Source: Alistipes sp. UBA928
Lineage (GTDB): Bacteria > Bacteroidota > Bacteroidia > Bacteroidales > Rikenellaceae
Reading direction: 5' to 3'
NCBI GenBank assembly: GCA_002293665.1
Contig: DBDQ01000133.1
Location: forward strand, 403 to 8,803
DNA length: 8,401 nucleotides
Under the pieces are notes generated by a model. It made no database searches. It was not told the DNA's origin and was given only the letters and a program-made list of their open reading frames with translations. A program made the position numbers and the translations under genes. Position 1 is the stretch's first letter. Each line of letters starts with the position of its first letter. Below, piece after piece: positions 1 to 5,784 of the stretch.

Positions 1-881
1 TTGAAGTAGCACGACAGGTGGCGGCGCATTTCGAGTAGCCCGACCTTCTCGCCTTTGACCTCGATAGAACGCAGAAGGTGGCGTCGGGCGATGGCGACCC
101 TTTCGCGCACGCCGGGTTGCGGAAGCAGCTCTCCGGTGTCGAGATAGTGGCTAATCTCGCGGAATATCCACGGCCGACCGTAGGTGGCGCGGCCTATCAT
201 TACTCCGTCGACGCCGTAGCGTTCGAACGCCTCGCGGGCTTTTTGCGGCGAGTCGATGTCGCCGTTACCGATTATGGGGATCGTGATCCGCGGGTTGCGT
301 TTCACCGCGCCGATCAGCGTCCAGTCGGCCTCGCCCTTGTACATTTGGGCCCGAGTGCGGCCGTGGATGGTGAGGGCGGCGATGCCTGTGTCCTGAAGTC
401 GCTCGGCGAGTTCCTCGATGTTCTTCGACTCTTCGTCCCATCCGAGGCGGGTTTTCACCGTTACGGGGATGCCCGTGGGTGCGACCGCCTCGACAATGCG
501 GCGTGTCATTTCGACCATCAGGTCGGGGTGGCGCATCATGCCGCTGCCGGCACCGCGGGCGGCGATCTTTTTGACGGGGCAGCCGAAGTTGATGTCGACC
601 ACGTCGGGTCGTGCCGCGGCGGCCATGCGTGCGGCCTCGACCATCGGTTCGACGAGGTGACCGTAGATCTGCACGCCAATGGGGCGTTCGCCGTCGTCGA
701 TGCGCAGTTTGGCCAGCGATTTGGCGGCGTCGCGGATGAGGCCGTCGGACGAGATGAACTCGGTGTACATCATGTCGGCGCCGAAATCCTTGCACATCCG
801 GCGGAACGACGGATCTGTGACGTCTTCCATCGGCGCGAGCAACAGCGGCCTCTCCCCCAGATCGAGTTCCCCTATTTTCAT
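1..881 (-). CDS. dusB: tRNA-dihydrouridine synthase DusB (3' end beyond window)
   Basis: This FMN enzyme uses NADPH to reduce uridine to dihydrouridine in the D-loop of tRNAs. It begins at the ATG at 881-879 and stays open to the window edge, giving 293 residues; the family is usually about 320-330, so only a short C-terminal tail is missing. Visible motifs are LAPMEDVTD (residues 15-23, FMN barrel start), DINFGCPVKKI (96-106) with catalytic Cys101, TVKTRLGW (141-148), TIHGRTRAQMYKG (171-183), IIGNGDI (203-209) and GRATYGRPW (230-238), a complete Dus TIM-barrel set. A purine-rich GGAGGGGAGGA stretch lies directly upstream of the ATG, unusual for this phylum. The start overlaps the stop of the small upstream lipoprotein gene (ATGA), so the two are probably co-transcribed and translationally coupled. 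Family assignment is certain; DusB rather than another Dus class is likely. Confidence 0.93.
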   Translation of the reverse strand, partial: MKIGELDLGERPLLLAPMEDVTDPSFRRMCKDFGADMMYTEFISSDGLIRDAAKSLAKLRIDDGERPIGVQIYGHLVEPMVEAARMAAAARPDVVDINFGCPVKKIAARGAGSGMMRHPDLMVEMTRRIVEAVAPTGIPVTVKTRLGWDEESKNIEELAERLQDTGIAALTIHGRTRAQMYKGEADWTLIGAVKRNPRITIPIIGNGDIDSPQKAREAFERYGVDGVMIGRATYGRPWIFREISHYLDTGELLPQPGVRERVAIARRHLLRSIEVKGEKVGLLEMRRHLSCYF

Positions 882-1024
882 TCCTCCCCTCCTTCGTAAT
901 AGTCTATCTCGCGCAGGGCGACGCCCATGGTGTGGGCCTCGCCTGCGTCGCTCTGTGTCAGGTATGCCGGAGGTGCGCATCCTGTTGCCAGGGCTGCCGC
1001 CATGAGTGTCGCTATTCGTTTCAC
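878..1024 (-). CDS. 48-residue putative lipoprotein overlapping dusB
   Basis: A short open frame starts with GTG at 1024-1022 and ends with TGA at 880-878, overlapping the dusB ATG by 4 nt. The product begins MKRIATLMAAALATGC: two basic residues, a short hydrophobic core and a lipobox (LATGC) with Cys16 as the predicted lipidation site. That leaves a mature part of only 33 residues, starting CAPPAYLTQ and ending in the acidic, Tyr-rich REIDYYEGGEE. No known family is recognised. The GTG is preferred because it supplies the basic n-region; an internal ATG at 1003-1001 would give a signal peptide with no positive charge. A -7 promoter element ends 5 nt before the GTG, so the transcript may be leaderless. 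It could instead be a leader ORF that couples translation to dusB, although the lipobox argues for a real secreted product. Confidence 0.6.
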   Translation of the reverse strand: MKRIATLMAAALATGCAPPAYLTQSDAGEAHTMGVALREIDYYEGGEE

Positions 1025-1029
1025 AACTG

Positions 1030-1037
1030 CAAAATTA
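1030..1037 (-). promoter_or_regulatory. -7 promoter element for the lipoprotein-dusB unit
   Basis: Read on the minus strand this is TAATTTTG, an exact match to the Bacteroidota sigma-ABfr -7 consensus TAnnTTTG. It sits in an AT-rich gap and ends 5 nt before the GTG at 1024, so transcription would start at or next to that codon. No good TTTG lies at the usual -33 distance (TCG is found there), so the upstream half is weak. Confidence 0.55.
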
Positions 1038-1048
1038 CAAAAAATCCC

Positions 1049-1056
1049 TATCTTTG
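1049..1056 (+). promoter_or_regulatory. -7 promoter element for argS
   Basis: TATCTTTG matches the Bacteroidota -7 consensus TAnnTTTG exactly. With 19 nt spacing there is CTG at 1027-1029, one base off the TTG core of the -33 element. The predicted transcript would carry a leader of about 15 nt before the argS ATG at 1077. It lies back to back with the minus-strand -7 element at 1030-1037, so the two promoters overlap in their upstream halves. Confidence 0.6.
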
Positions 1057-1076
1057 CGAGGCAAATTTATTTGACC

Positions 1077-2834
1077 ATGAATATCGAACAAAAAATATCG
1101 CTGGCGGCGGCAGGAGCCGTTGAGAAACTTTACGGGGTTGCCGATACGGCCCTCGTGCAGATTGCCAAAACGCGCAAGGAGTTTACCGGAGATTATACTC
1201 TTGTGGTTTTTCCGCTTTTGAAGGCGTCGCGTAAATCGCCCGATGCGACCGCAAACGAAATAGGCGAATACCTCGTTGCCCATAATCCCGAGATCGAGGG
1301 GTTTAATGTCATCAAAGGGTTCCTTAACATATCGTTGAGGCCGTCGTTTTGGGCGGCGCGGTTCGGTGAGATCGCCGACGATCCGGATTTCGGGCGCGGA
1401 GCTCCCACGGGTCGCACGGTGATGGTGGAGTACTCGTCGCCAAACACCAACAAGCCGCTTCACTTGGGGCATATACGCAACAATCTGCTCGGTTGGTCGG
1501 TGGCCGAGATATTGCGTGAGTGCGGCAACGATGTGTTGAAAGCCAATCTTGTGAACGATCGCGGCATTCATATCTGTAAGAGTATGTTGGCGTGGCAGTT
1601 GTTCGGCAATGGCGAGACGCCCGAGTCGAGCGGTATGAAGGGCGACCATCTTGTTGGCAAATATTACGTGCGGTTCAACGACGAGCTCAAAAAGGATGAG
1701 TCGCTGTTGGAGCAGGCGCAGGAGATGCTGCGGAAATGGGAGGCGCACGACCCTGAAATATACGCGCTGTGGGAGAGGATGAACGGTTGGGTATACGACG
1801 GGTTCGAGGCAACGTACCAACGTCTGGGGGTCGACTTCGACAGAATGTATTATGAGTCGCAGACATATTTGTTGGGCAAGGCGCTTGTCGAGGACGGTTT
1901 GGCCAAAGGGGTGTTCTATCGCCGCGACGACGGTTCGGTATGGTGTGATCTTACCGCCGACGGGCTCGATGAAAAGTTGCTTTTACGCTCGGACGGCACT
2001 TCGGTTTATATGACGCAGGACCTGGGTACCGCCTATCGGCGTTTTGAGGATGAACAGCTCGACGGGTTGATATACGTGGTGGGCAATGAGCAGAACTACC
2101 ACTTTCAGGTGCTGAAGCTGCTGTTGGCGCGGTTGGGTTACACGTCATGGAGCGATGCGATCTATCATCTCTCCTACGGCATGGTGGAGCTTCCCGAGGG
2201 GAAGATGAAGTCGCGGGAGGGGACGGTGGTGGATGCCGACGACCTCGTGGAGGGCATGGTGGAGACTGCGCGCGAGATGTCGCAGGAGTTGGGTAAGCTC
2301 GACGGGCTTTCGGCGGACGAGTCGGCGGCTATTGCCGAGACTGTGGGCCTCGGGGCGCTCAAGTATTTCATTCTGAAGGTCGATCCACGCAAGACGATGC
2401 TTTTCGATCCGCGCGAGTCGATCGACTTCAATGGTAACACAGGGCCGTTTATTCAGTACACTCATGCGCGCATCTGTTCGGTGCTGCGAAAAGGTCGGAA
2501 CGCCGACGGCGGTGGCAACGACCACAGCGATACCGACTACGCGAAAGTCGGCGCTCCGGAATCGTATCTGCCCGAGGAGTTGGAGATCATTAAGCTGCTG
2601 AGCGATTATCCGGCCGTGGTGCAGGCGGCGGGACAGAGTTACTCGCCGGCGCTGGTGGCGAGCTATGCTTATGATCTGGCCAAGCTTTATAACAGCTACT
2701 ACCACGACCACTCGATCCTGCGTGAGGAAGATTCCGCCGTGCGGGCTTTCCGTCTGCGCCTGTCGGAGCAGGTGGCGGGGGTGATTAAAAAAGCGATGCG
2801 GCTGTTGGGGATTACTGTTCCGGAACGGATGTGA
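1077..2834 (+). CDS. argS: Arginyl-tRNA synthetase
   Basis: A class I aminoacyl-tRNA synthetase that charges tRNA-Arg with arginine using ATP. The product is 585 residues, normal for ArgS. In order it shows an N-terminal Add-1-type domain (about 1-110, with KGFLNISL at 80-87), the Rossmann catalytic domain with VEYSSPNTNKPLHLGHIRNN (117-136) carrying the HIGH-type motif HLGH at 129-132, TSVYMTQDLGTAYRR (308-322), the KMSKS-type loop GKMKSREGT (375-383), and a C-terminal DALR anticodon-binding domain (about 455-585) introduced by NTGPFIQYTHARICSV. The frame is open upstream to 927, but the ATG at 1077 is chosen because it begins MNIEQKI, typical of the family, and follows a promoter element at 1049-1056; the upstream extension would span that promoter. 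Its stop lies 3 nt from the stop of the convergent regulator gene. Confidence 0.97.
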   Translation: MNIEQKISLAAAGAVEKLYGVADTALVQIAKTRKEFTGDYTLVVFPLLKASRKSPDATANEIGEYLVAHNPEIEGFNVIKGFLNISLRPSFWAARFGEIADDPDFGRGAPTGRTVMVEYSSPNTNKPLHLGHIRNNLLGWSVAEILRECGNDVLKANLVNDRGIHICKSMLAWQLFGNGETPESSGMKGDHLVGKYYVRFNDELKKDESLLEQAQEMLRKWEAHDPEIYALWERMNGWVYDGFEATYQRLGVDFDRMYYESQTYLLGKALVEDGLAKGVFYRRDDGSVWCDLTADGLDEKLLLRSDGTSVYMTQDLGTAYRRFEDEQLDGLIYVVGNEQNYHFQVLKLLLARLGYTSWSDAIYHLSYGMVELPEGKMKSREGTVVDADDLVEGMVETAREMSQELGKLDGLSADESAAIAETVGLGALKYFILKVDPRKTMLFDPRESIDFNGNTGPFIQYTHARICSVLRKGRNADGGGNDHSDTDYAKVGAPESYLPEELEIIKLLSDYPAVVQAAGQSYSPALVASYAYDLAKLYNSYYHDHSILREEDSAVRAFRLRLSEQVAGVIKKAMRLLGITVPERM

Positions 2835-2837
2835 TGC

Positions 2838-3611
2838 TTACGGATGGCTGAAAAGCGCGCGGGCGGAGAGGGCGCGGGTGAAGGAGGCTTTGTAGGTGTC
2901 GGAGACGGGGATCGAGAGAGAGGGCGTGAGGGAGCTTTCGCCTTCGGTCGACGGGGGGACGGAGAGGATGACGTAGCCGCGTTCGACGCGATCGACGCGA
3001 TCGAGGGCTACGATGTGGCTGCGGTGGATGCGTACGAAACGATCGGCGGGCAGCATATTCTCGACGGTTCCCATGTTCATCAGAGTCTGCACGCTCGATT
3101 GGCGGCCCGACGAGTCGAGCGTGTGAATGCGGATGTAGTCGCGGATACTCTCGATCCGGACGATCGTCGCCAAAGGGATTACGATCTGCTTGTAGTCGGA
3201 TTTTACGATCAGGGTCTGCGGTCCGGTGCCCGTGTTGTACGCGCGGCTGCGGGAGAACCATGCCTCGGCGCGGGTGACGGCCTGAGTGAACTCTTCGAAA
3301 CTGACGGGCTTGAGCAGATAGTCGAGCGCGTCGACCCTGAACCCCTCCAGTGCGTAGCCGGGAAACGCAGTTGTGAAAACGACACGGGTGTCGCCCTGCG
3401 GGGCATTGCGTGCCAGGTCGATCCCACCGAGGCCAGGCATCTGGATGTCGAGGAATGCCAGGTCGATCTTCCCGCCGCGCAGTGCCGCGAGGGCGTCGGT
3501 GCCTGAGGTGAAACGGCCCGCGAGTTCCAAGAGCGGTGTGCGGCGGATGTAATCTTCGAGAATGTCGAGCGCCAGAGGCTCGTCGTCTACAATAATAGTG
3601 CGCAGTTTCAT
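2838..3611 (-). CDS. LytTR-family response regulator
   Basis: A two-component response regulator of 257 residues. The N-terminal receiver domain (about 1-120) has the acidic pocket VDDEP (8-12), phospho-acceptor Asp55 in LAFLDIQMPG, conserved Thr80 and Lys101 in LLKPVSFEEF. After a linker, the C-terminal LytTR DNA-binding domain (about 132-250) is recognised by the segment leading to RDYIRIHT and by the typical ADRFVRIHRSHIVAL (189-203). It resembles the AgrA/LytR/YehT group, which binds promoter DNA through a beta-rich domain. The start codon overlaps the stop of the upstream kinase gene (ATGA, 3611-3608), so the two form one operon with coupled translation. Its targets cannot be read here; the promoter region behind the kinase gene, shared with the lipoprotein cluster, is the obvious candidate. 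Confidence 0.93.
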   Translation of the reverse strand: MKLRTIIVDDEPLALDILEDYIRRTPLLELAGRFTSGTDALAALRGGKIDLAFLDIQMPGLGGIDLARNAPQGDTRVVFTTAFPGYALEGFRVDALDYLLKPVSFEEFTQAVTRAEAWFSRSRAYNTGTGPQTLIVKSDYKQIVIPLATIVRIESIRDYIRIHTLDSSGRQSSVQTLMNMGTVENMLPADRFVRIHRSHIVALDRVDRVERGYVILSVPPSTEGESSLTPSLSIPVSDTYKASFTRALSARALFSHP

Positions 3612-4669
3612 AGTCGTATGGTAAGGCGGGCTGTGTGTATTCCGCCCGAACGTTCGAAGGTGAGGGTGTGGGCCTCCGGATAGAGCAGTGCCAGACGGCG
3701 GCGCAGGTTGCCCAGGCCTATGCCCGAGCCGCTACGGTCGGCGTCGGTCTTGGGGTGGTCGCTGTTTTTCACGGTGAGGTCGAGTTTTTCATATGCAATC
3801 CGGAGTTCGATCCGCACGAACGACCCGGCGCCGGAGCCCTCGGCCGACATTCCGTGTTTGAAGGCGTTCTCCACGAGGGGCATCAGCAGCAGCGGCGCGA
3901 TAGAGAGTCCCCCGCCGCCCTCGGGCAGCGACAGCTCGACCGACATGGCGGTGCCGGTGCGCAGGCGCATCAGCCCGACGTAGTTTCGAACGAAGTCGAG
4001 TTCGCGTTCGACCTCGACCATCTCGCGGTCGGTGTAGAGCACGTAGCGCAGGATCGCCCCGAGGGCGTGGATCGCCTCGCGCGCACGGCCGCTGTCGGAG
4101 AGTGTGAGGGCGTAGATGTTGTTGAGGGTGTTGAACAGGAAGTGGGGGTTGAGTTGCGAGCGCAGTCCGGCCAGTTCGGCGTCGCGTTTCTCGGTCTCGA
4201 GGCGCGTTCGCTCGCGCTCCTGGCGTTGCCACGCCGCCACCATCTTGAGCGCCACGCTCAGCGAGATGACGAGCATAAGCACCAAACCGTCGCGAATGAT
4301 GTAGGTTGCCAGGTCGAACTTTTCGTGGGGTTCGGCGGCGCCAACCACGCGCGTCAGGTAGAACTCCTGAAGGATGTGTGAAAACGTTGCCACCACGACG
4401 ATCACCACGCCGTTGGAGAGCATGAAGAGCCACCAACGCCGCTTCTCGAAGATCAGTTTGTCGACCAGAAAGTAGTAGTTGAAGTAGAACACCAGCATGA
4501 ACATGAGCGGTATCCAACTGTAAATCACATAGCGGTCGAGCCTCACGAGCGAGCCGTCGCGCGTGGCCACAAGGAACGGGAAACAGAGGATGATCACCCA
4601 CACCAACACGTTGATGACGATGAACATTGCCCGACCGTGGTCGCGGCTCCCTTTCGTTTTCAGACCCAT
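3608..4669 (-). CDS. LytS/YehU-type membrane sensor histidine kinase
   Basis: A membrane-bound sensor kinase of 353 residues and the cognate partner of the overlapping LytTR regulator. Four hydrophobic segments at about 14-34, 48-68, 79-99 and 122-145 form a compact membrane sensor with no large periplasmic domain. A charged, probably coiled-coil linker follows (147-170, QRQERERTRLETEKRDAEL). The His_kinase domain contains LRSQLNPHFLFNTLNNIYAL with phospho-acceptor His176. The ATPase domain has the N-box MPLVENAFKHG (263-273) and G-box GSGIGLGNLRRRL (314-326). The ATG at 4669-4667 is chosen because a -7 element ends 7 nt upstream of it. The signal sensed is unknown; in this family the kinase often works through the membrane segments themselves. 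It runs divergently from the MYG lipoprotein/radical SAM cluster. Confidence 0.93.
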   Translation of the reverse strand: MGLKTKGSRDHGRAMFIVINVLVWVIILCFPFLVATRDGSLVRLDRYVIYSWIPLMFMLVFYFNYYFLVDKLIFEKRRWWLFMLSNGVVIVVVATFSHILQEFYLTRVVGAAEPHEKFDLATYIIRDGLVLMLVISLSVALKMVAAWQRQERERTRLETEKRDAELAGLRSQLNPHFLFNTLNNIYALTLSDSGRAREAIHALGAILRYVLYTDREMVEVERELDFVRNYVGLMRLRTGTAMSVELSLPEGGGGLSIAPLLLMPLVENAFKHGMSAEGSGAGSFVRIELRIAYEKLDLTVKNSDHPKTDADRSGSGIGLGNLRRRLALLYPEAHTLTFERSGGIHTARLTIRL

Positions 4670-4676
4670 TAGTTCA

Positions 4677-4706
4677 CAAAGTTAAAAAAATATGCTATCT
4701 TTACAA
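4677..4706 (-). promoter_or_regulatory. Promoter of the kinase-regulator operon
   Basis: On the minus strand TAACTTTG (4684-4677) is an exact TAnnTTTG -7 element, and TTG (4706-4704) lies exactly 19 nt upstream as a -33 core, the classical Bacteroidota spacing. The -7 element ends 7 nt before the kinase ATG, so the mRNA leader would be only a few nucleotides long or absent. Confidence 0.65.
4696..4703 (+). promoter_or_regulatory. Candidate -7 element for the lipoprotein/radical SAM cluster
   Basis: TATCTTTA matches TAnnTTTG except for the last base, and its upstream half is weak (TTCA at 4673-4676, 19 nt away). It overlaps the spacer of the opposing kinase promoter, so RNA polymerase could not occupy both at once. 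The resulting leader before the lipoprotein ATG at 4779 would be about 70 nt and would contain the inverted repeat at 4707-4722. Confidence 0.45.
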
Positions 4707-4722
4707 CCTGCGTGACGCAAGG
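4707..4722. promoter_or_regulatory. Inverted repeat, possible operator
   Basis: CCTGCGTGACGCAAGG is an imperfect palindrome: arm CCTGCGT, a one-base centre, and arm ACGCAAGG with one extra A. It touches the -33 element of the kinase promoter and sits at about the start point of the plus-strand promoter. That placement suits an operator acting on both directions. The loop is too small for an RNA hairpin. Which protein binds, if any, is unknown. Confidence 0.3.
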
Positions 4723-4778
4723 TTTCCCCGATGACGGGATTTATTACGCAGAGTGTTAACCTCAATTTTGAAGAAACT

Positions 4779-5258
4779 ATGAAAACGGGTAGAATAATTG
4801 CATGGCTGTTGGCGCTGCTGGGGTTCGCGGGATGCGACACCGGTGGCTTGATAATGTACGGGCCTCCGGATGTGGTCATGTACGGGCCGCTGCGGCAGGC
4901 GTTCATTGTAAAGGGTGCCGTGACCGATGCCGACGACAAGCCGTTGGAGAATATCAGGGTCGTACTCAAAATTCGCGACGACGAACCGGTCGATGGTCTG
5001 AACGATCGGCGGCCGTTCAGAGACACGGTTTATACCGACGCAAAGGGCGAATTCCAAACTGACCGGAAACTCATGATTTCGCTGCCGTTGGAGTTGATCG
5101 CCGCCGATGTGGACGGCGCAGAGAACGGAGGCGAGTTTGAGAGCCGGTCGGAAGTTTTTAACGTCATCAATGGAAATATGGATTACGAAGAGGGGGCTCG
5201 GGTCAAAAGGATAGATTTTACGCTCACTGCAAAACCACAGGTGGATGGGAATGAGTAA
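4779..5258 (+). CDS. MYG lipoprotein 1 (radical SAM-associated putative lipoprotein)
   Basis: A 159-residue predicted lipoprotein. The signal peptide MKTGRIIAWLLALLGFAGC ends in lipobox GFAGC with Cys19. Two MYG motifs follow at once (residues 26-28 in IMYGPP and 34-36 in VMYGPL), then AFIVKGAVTD and a small beta-sandwich-like domain (about 41-152) resembling carboxypeptidase-regulatory/Ig-like folds. This domain has TDAKGEFQTD (86-95) and the signature ADVDGAENGGEF (109-120). From memory it fits the lipoprotein partner of the rSAM/lipoprotein system (TIGR04134-like), paired with a radical SAM enzyme like the one at 7166. The ATG at 4779 is chosen over an in-frame ATG at 4731 because it gives a proper basic n-region. 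Its 3' end overlaps the start of lipoprotein 2. A role as substrate of the radical SAM enzyme is inference. Confidence 0.85.
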   Translation: MKTGRIIAWLLALLGFAGCDTGGLIMYGPPDVVMYGPLRQAFIVKGAVTDADDKPLENIRVVLKIRDDEPVDGLNDRRPFRDTVYTDAKGEFQTDRKLMISLPLELIAADVDGAENGGEFESRSEVFNVINGNMDYEEGARVKRIDFTLTAKPQVDGNE

Positions 5259-5291
5259 AATTATCACCGGGCTGTTGGTGCTGCTGGGGTT
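4804..5291 (+). repeat. Near-identical 22-nt signal-peptide repeat (4804-4825 and 5270-5291)
   Basis: The stretches coding the hydrophobic signal-peptide cores of lipoproteins 1 and 2 differ at only one of 22 bases (C versus T), although the mature proteins have diverged widely. A shared 11-nt string ATAATGTACGG also occurs at 4851-4861 and 5701-5711 around MYG codons. This points to recent duplication or recombination between the paralogues. Confidence 0.6.
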
Positions 5292-5784
5292 TGGTGTGAC
5301 TCAGGTAAGTTGTATTATGTACGGGTCACCGCAGTCGGACGAGTATGGTTCGCCACATGCCGATTTCGAGATAAAGGGACGGGTGACGGATGTGGAGGGC
5401 GATCCGGTCGGGGACATAAAAATTGTTGTCTCCGATCTCGACGCCGACTTCCAACAAGTAGAGTTGGCCGAGGGAACGACCGACGCAAACGGCGATTATG
5501 TGGTAACCGGCGGTTGGTACGGGGGATTGAGCCTCATGGTTACCGCCACGGACATAGACGGCGAGGCGAACGGCGGCGAATTTCCATCCCGGATGCAGGG
5601 GGTCGAGATTGAAAAATACGATTACGTCGGAGGTGATGACAGCTGGTATCTGGGTAAAGTGACCAAGACCGCCGACTTTATATTGGGAGGTGAAAACGCG
5701 ATAATGTACGGTGTGAGGTGTGTCGGGTTCGAGCCTAAACCGCGTGTGACCGATGGGTTGCAGAGTAGCATTGAGAACGAATAA
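5245..5784 (+). CDS. MYG lipoprotein 2, with extra C-terminal MYG module
   Basis: A 179-residue paralogue of lipoprotein 1. The signal peptide ends in QVSC (Cys23), followed by CIMYGSPQ (MYG at 25-27), DEYGSPHADFEIKGRVTD (YG at 34-35), and the same beta-sandwich-like domain with TTDANGDYVVTGG (78-90) and ATDIDGEANGGEF (101-113). Unlike lipoprotein 1 it carries an added tail in which MYGVRCVGFEPKPRVTD (154-170) repeats the N-terminal module; the tail also brings a second cysteine (Cys159). Two starts are possible: ATG 5245 (used here, 14 nt overlap with the previous gene) and ATG 5251 (8 nt overlap, giving MSKIITGLL, closer in length to the paralogue). Translation is probably coupled to the upstream gene. 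It is a likely radical SAM partner or substrate; the modification is unknown. Confidence 0.83.
   Translation: MGMSKIITGLLVLLGFGVTQVSCIMYGSPQSDEYGSPHADFEIKGRVTDVEGDPVGDIKIVVSDLDADFQQVELAEGTTDANGDYVVTGGWYGGLSLMVTATDIDGEANGGEFPSRMQGVEIEKYDYVGGDDSWYLGKVTKTADFILGGENAIMYGVRCVGFEPKPRVTDGLQSSIENE
5341..5754 (+). repeat. Two copies of the YG-x5-FE-x-K-x-RVTD module in lipoprotein 2
   Basis: The 17-residue segment coded at 5341-5391 (EYGSPHADFEIKGRVTD) and the one at 5704-5754 (MYGVRCVGFEPKPRVTD) share 9 of 17 positions without gaps: Y, G, F, E, K, R, V, T and D. The second copy ends two bases into the next gene's ATG. The copies flank the beta-sandwich domain, as expected from partial tandem duplication followed by deletion. 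Confidence 0.55.

Noticed and set aside
78..899. Long plus-strand open frame opposite dusB
   Set aside because: It is antisense to a gene with all Dus motifs, has no recognisable domain, and its low-complexity composition is what a GC-rich antisense frame gives.
1035..1820. Minus-strand open frame of 261 codons opposite argS
   Set aside because: Lies wholly across argS and its promoter, has no domain or promoter of its own, and is rich in Arg/His/Pro as expected for a shadow frame.
2817..2826. Perfect palindrome GTTCCGGAAC at the end of argS
   Set aside because: It codes the conserved end of ArgS, has no loop and no T-run, and so is not a credible terminator.
3789..4601. Second minus-strand frame of 270 codons inside the kinase gene
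   Set aside because: Out-of-frame with the kinase motifs and strongly Arg/Pro-rich; the kinase frame has complete H, N and G boxes.
4763..4770. CAATTTTG, one base off the -7 consensus, 8 nt before the lipoprotein 1 ATG
   Set aside because: The first base is wrong and no -33 element is found at the right distance; the element at 4696-4703 is in a better setting, though this site cannot be excluded.
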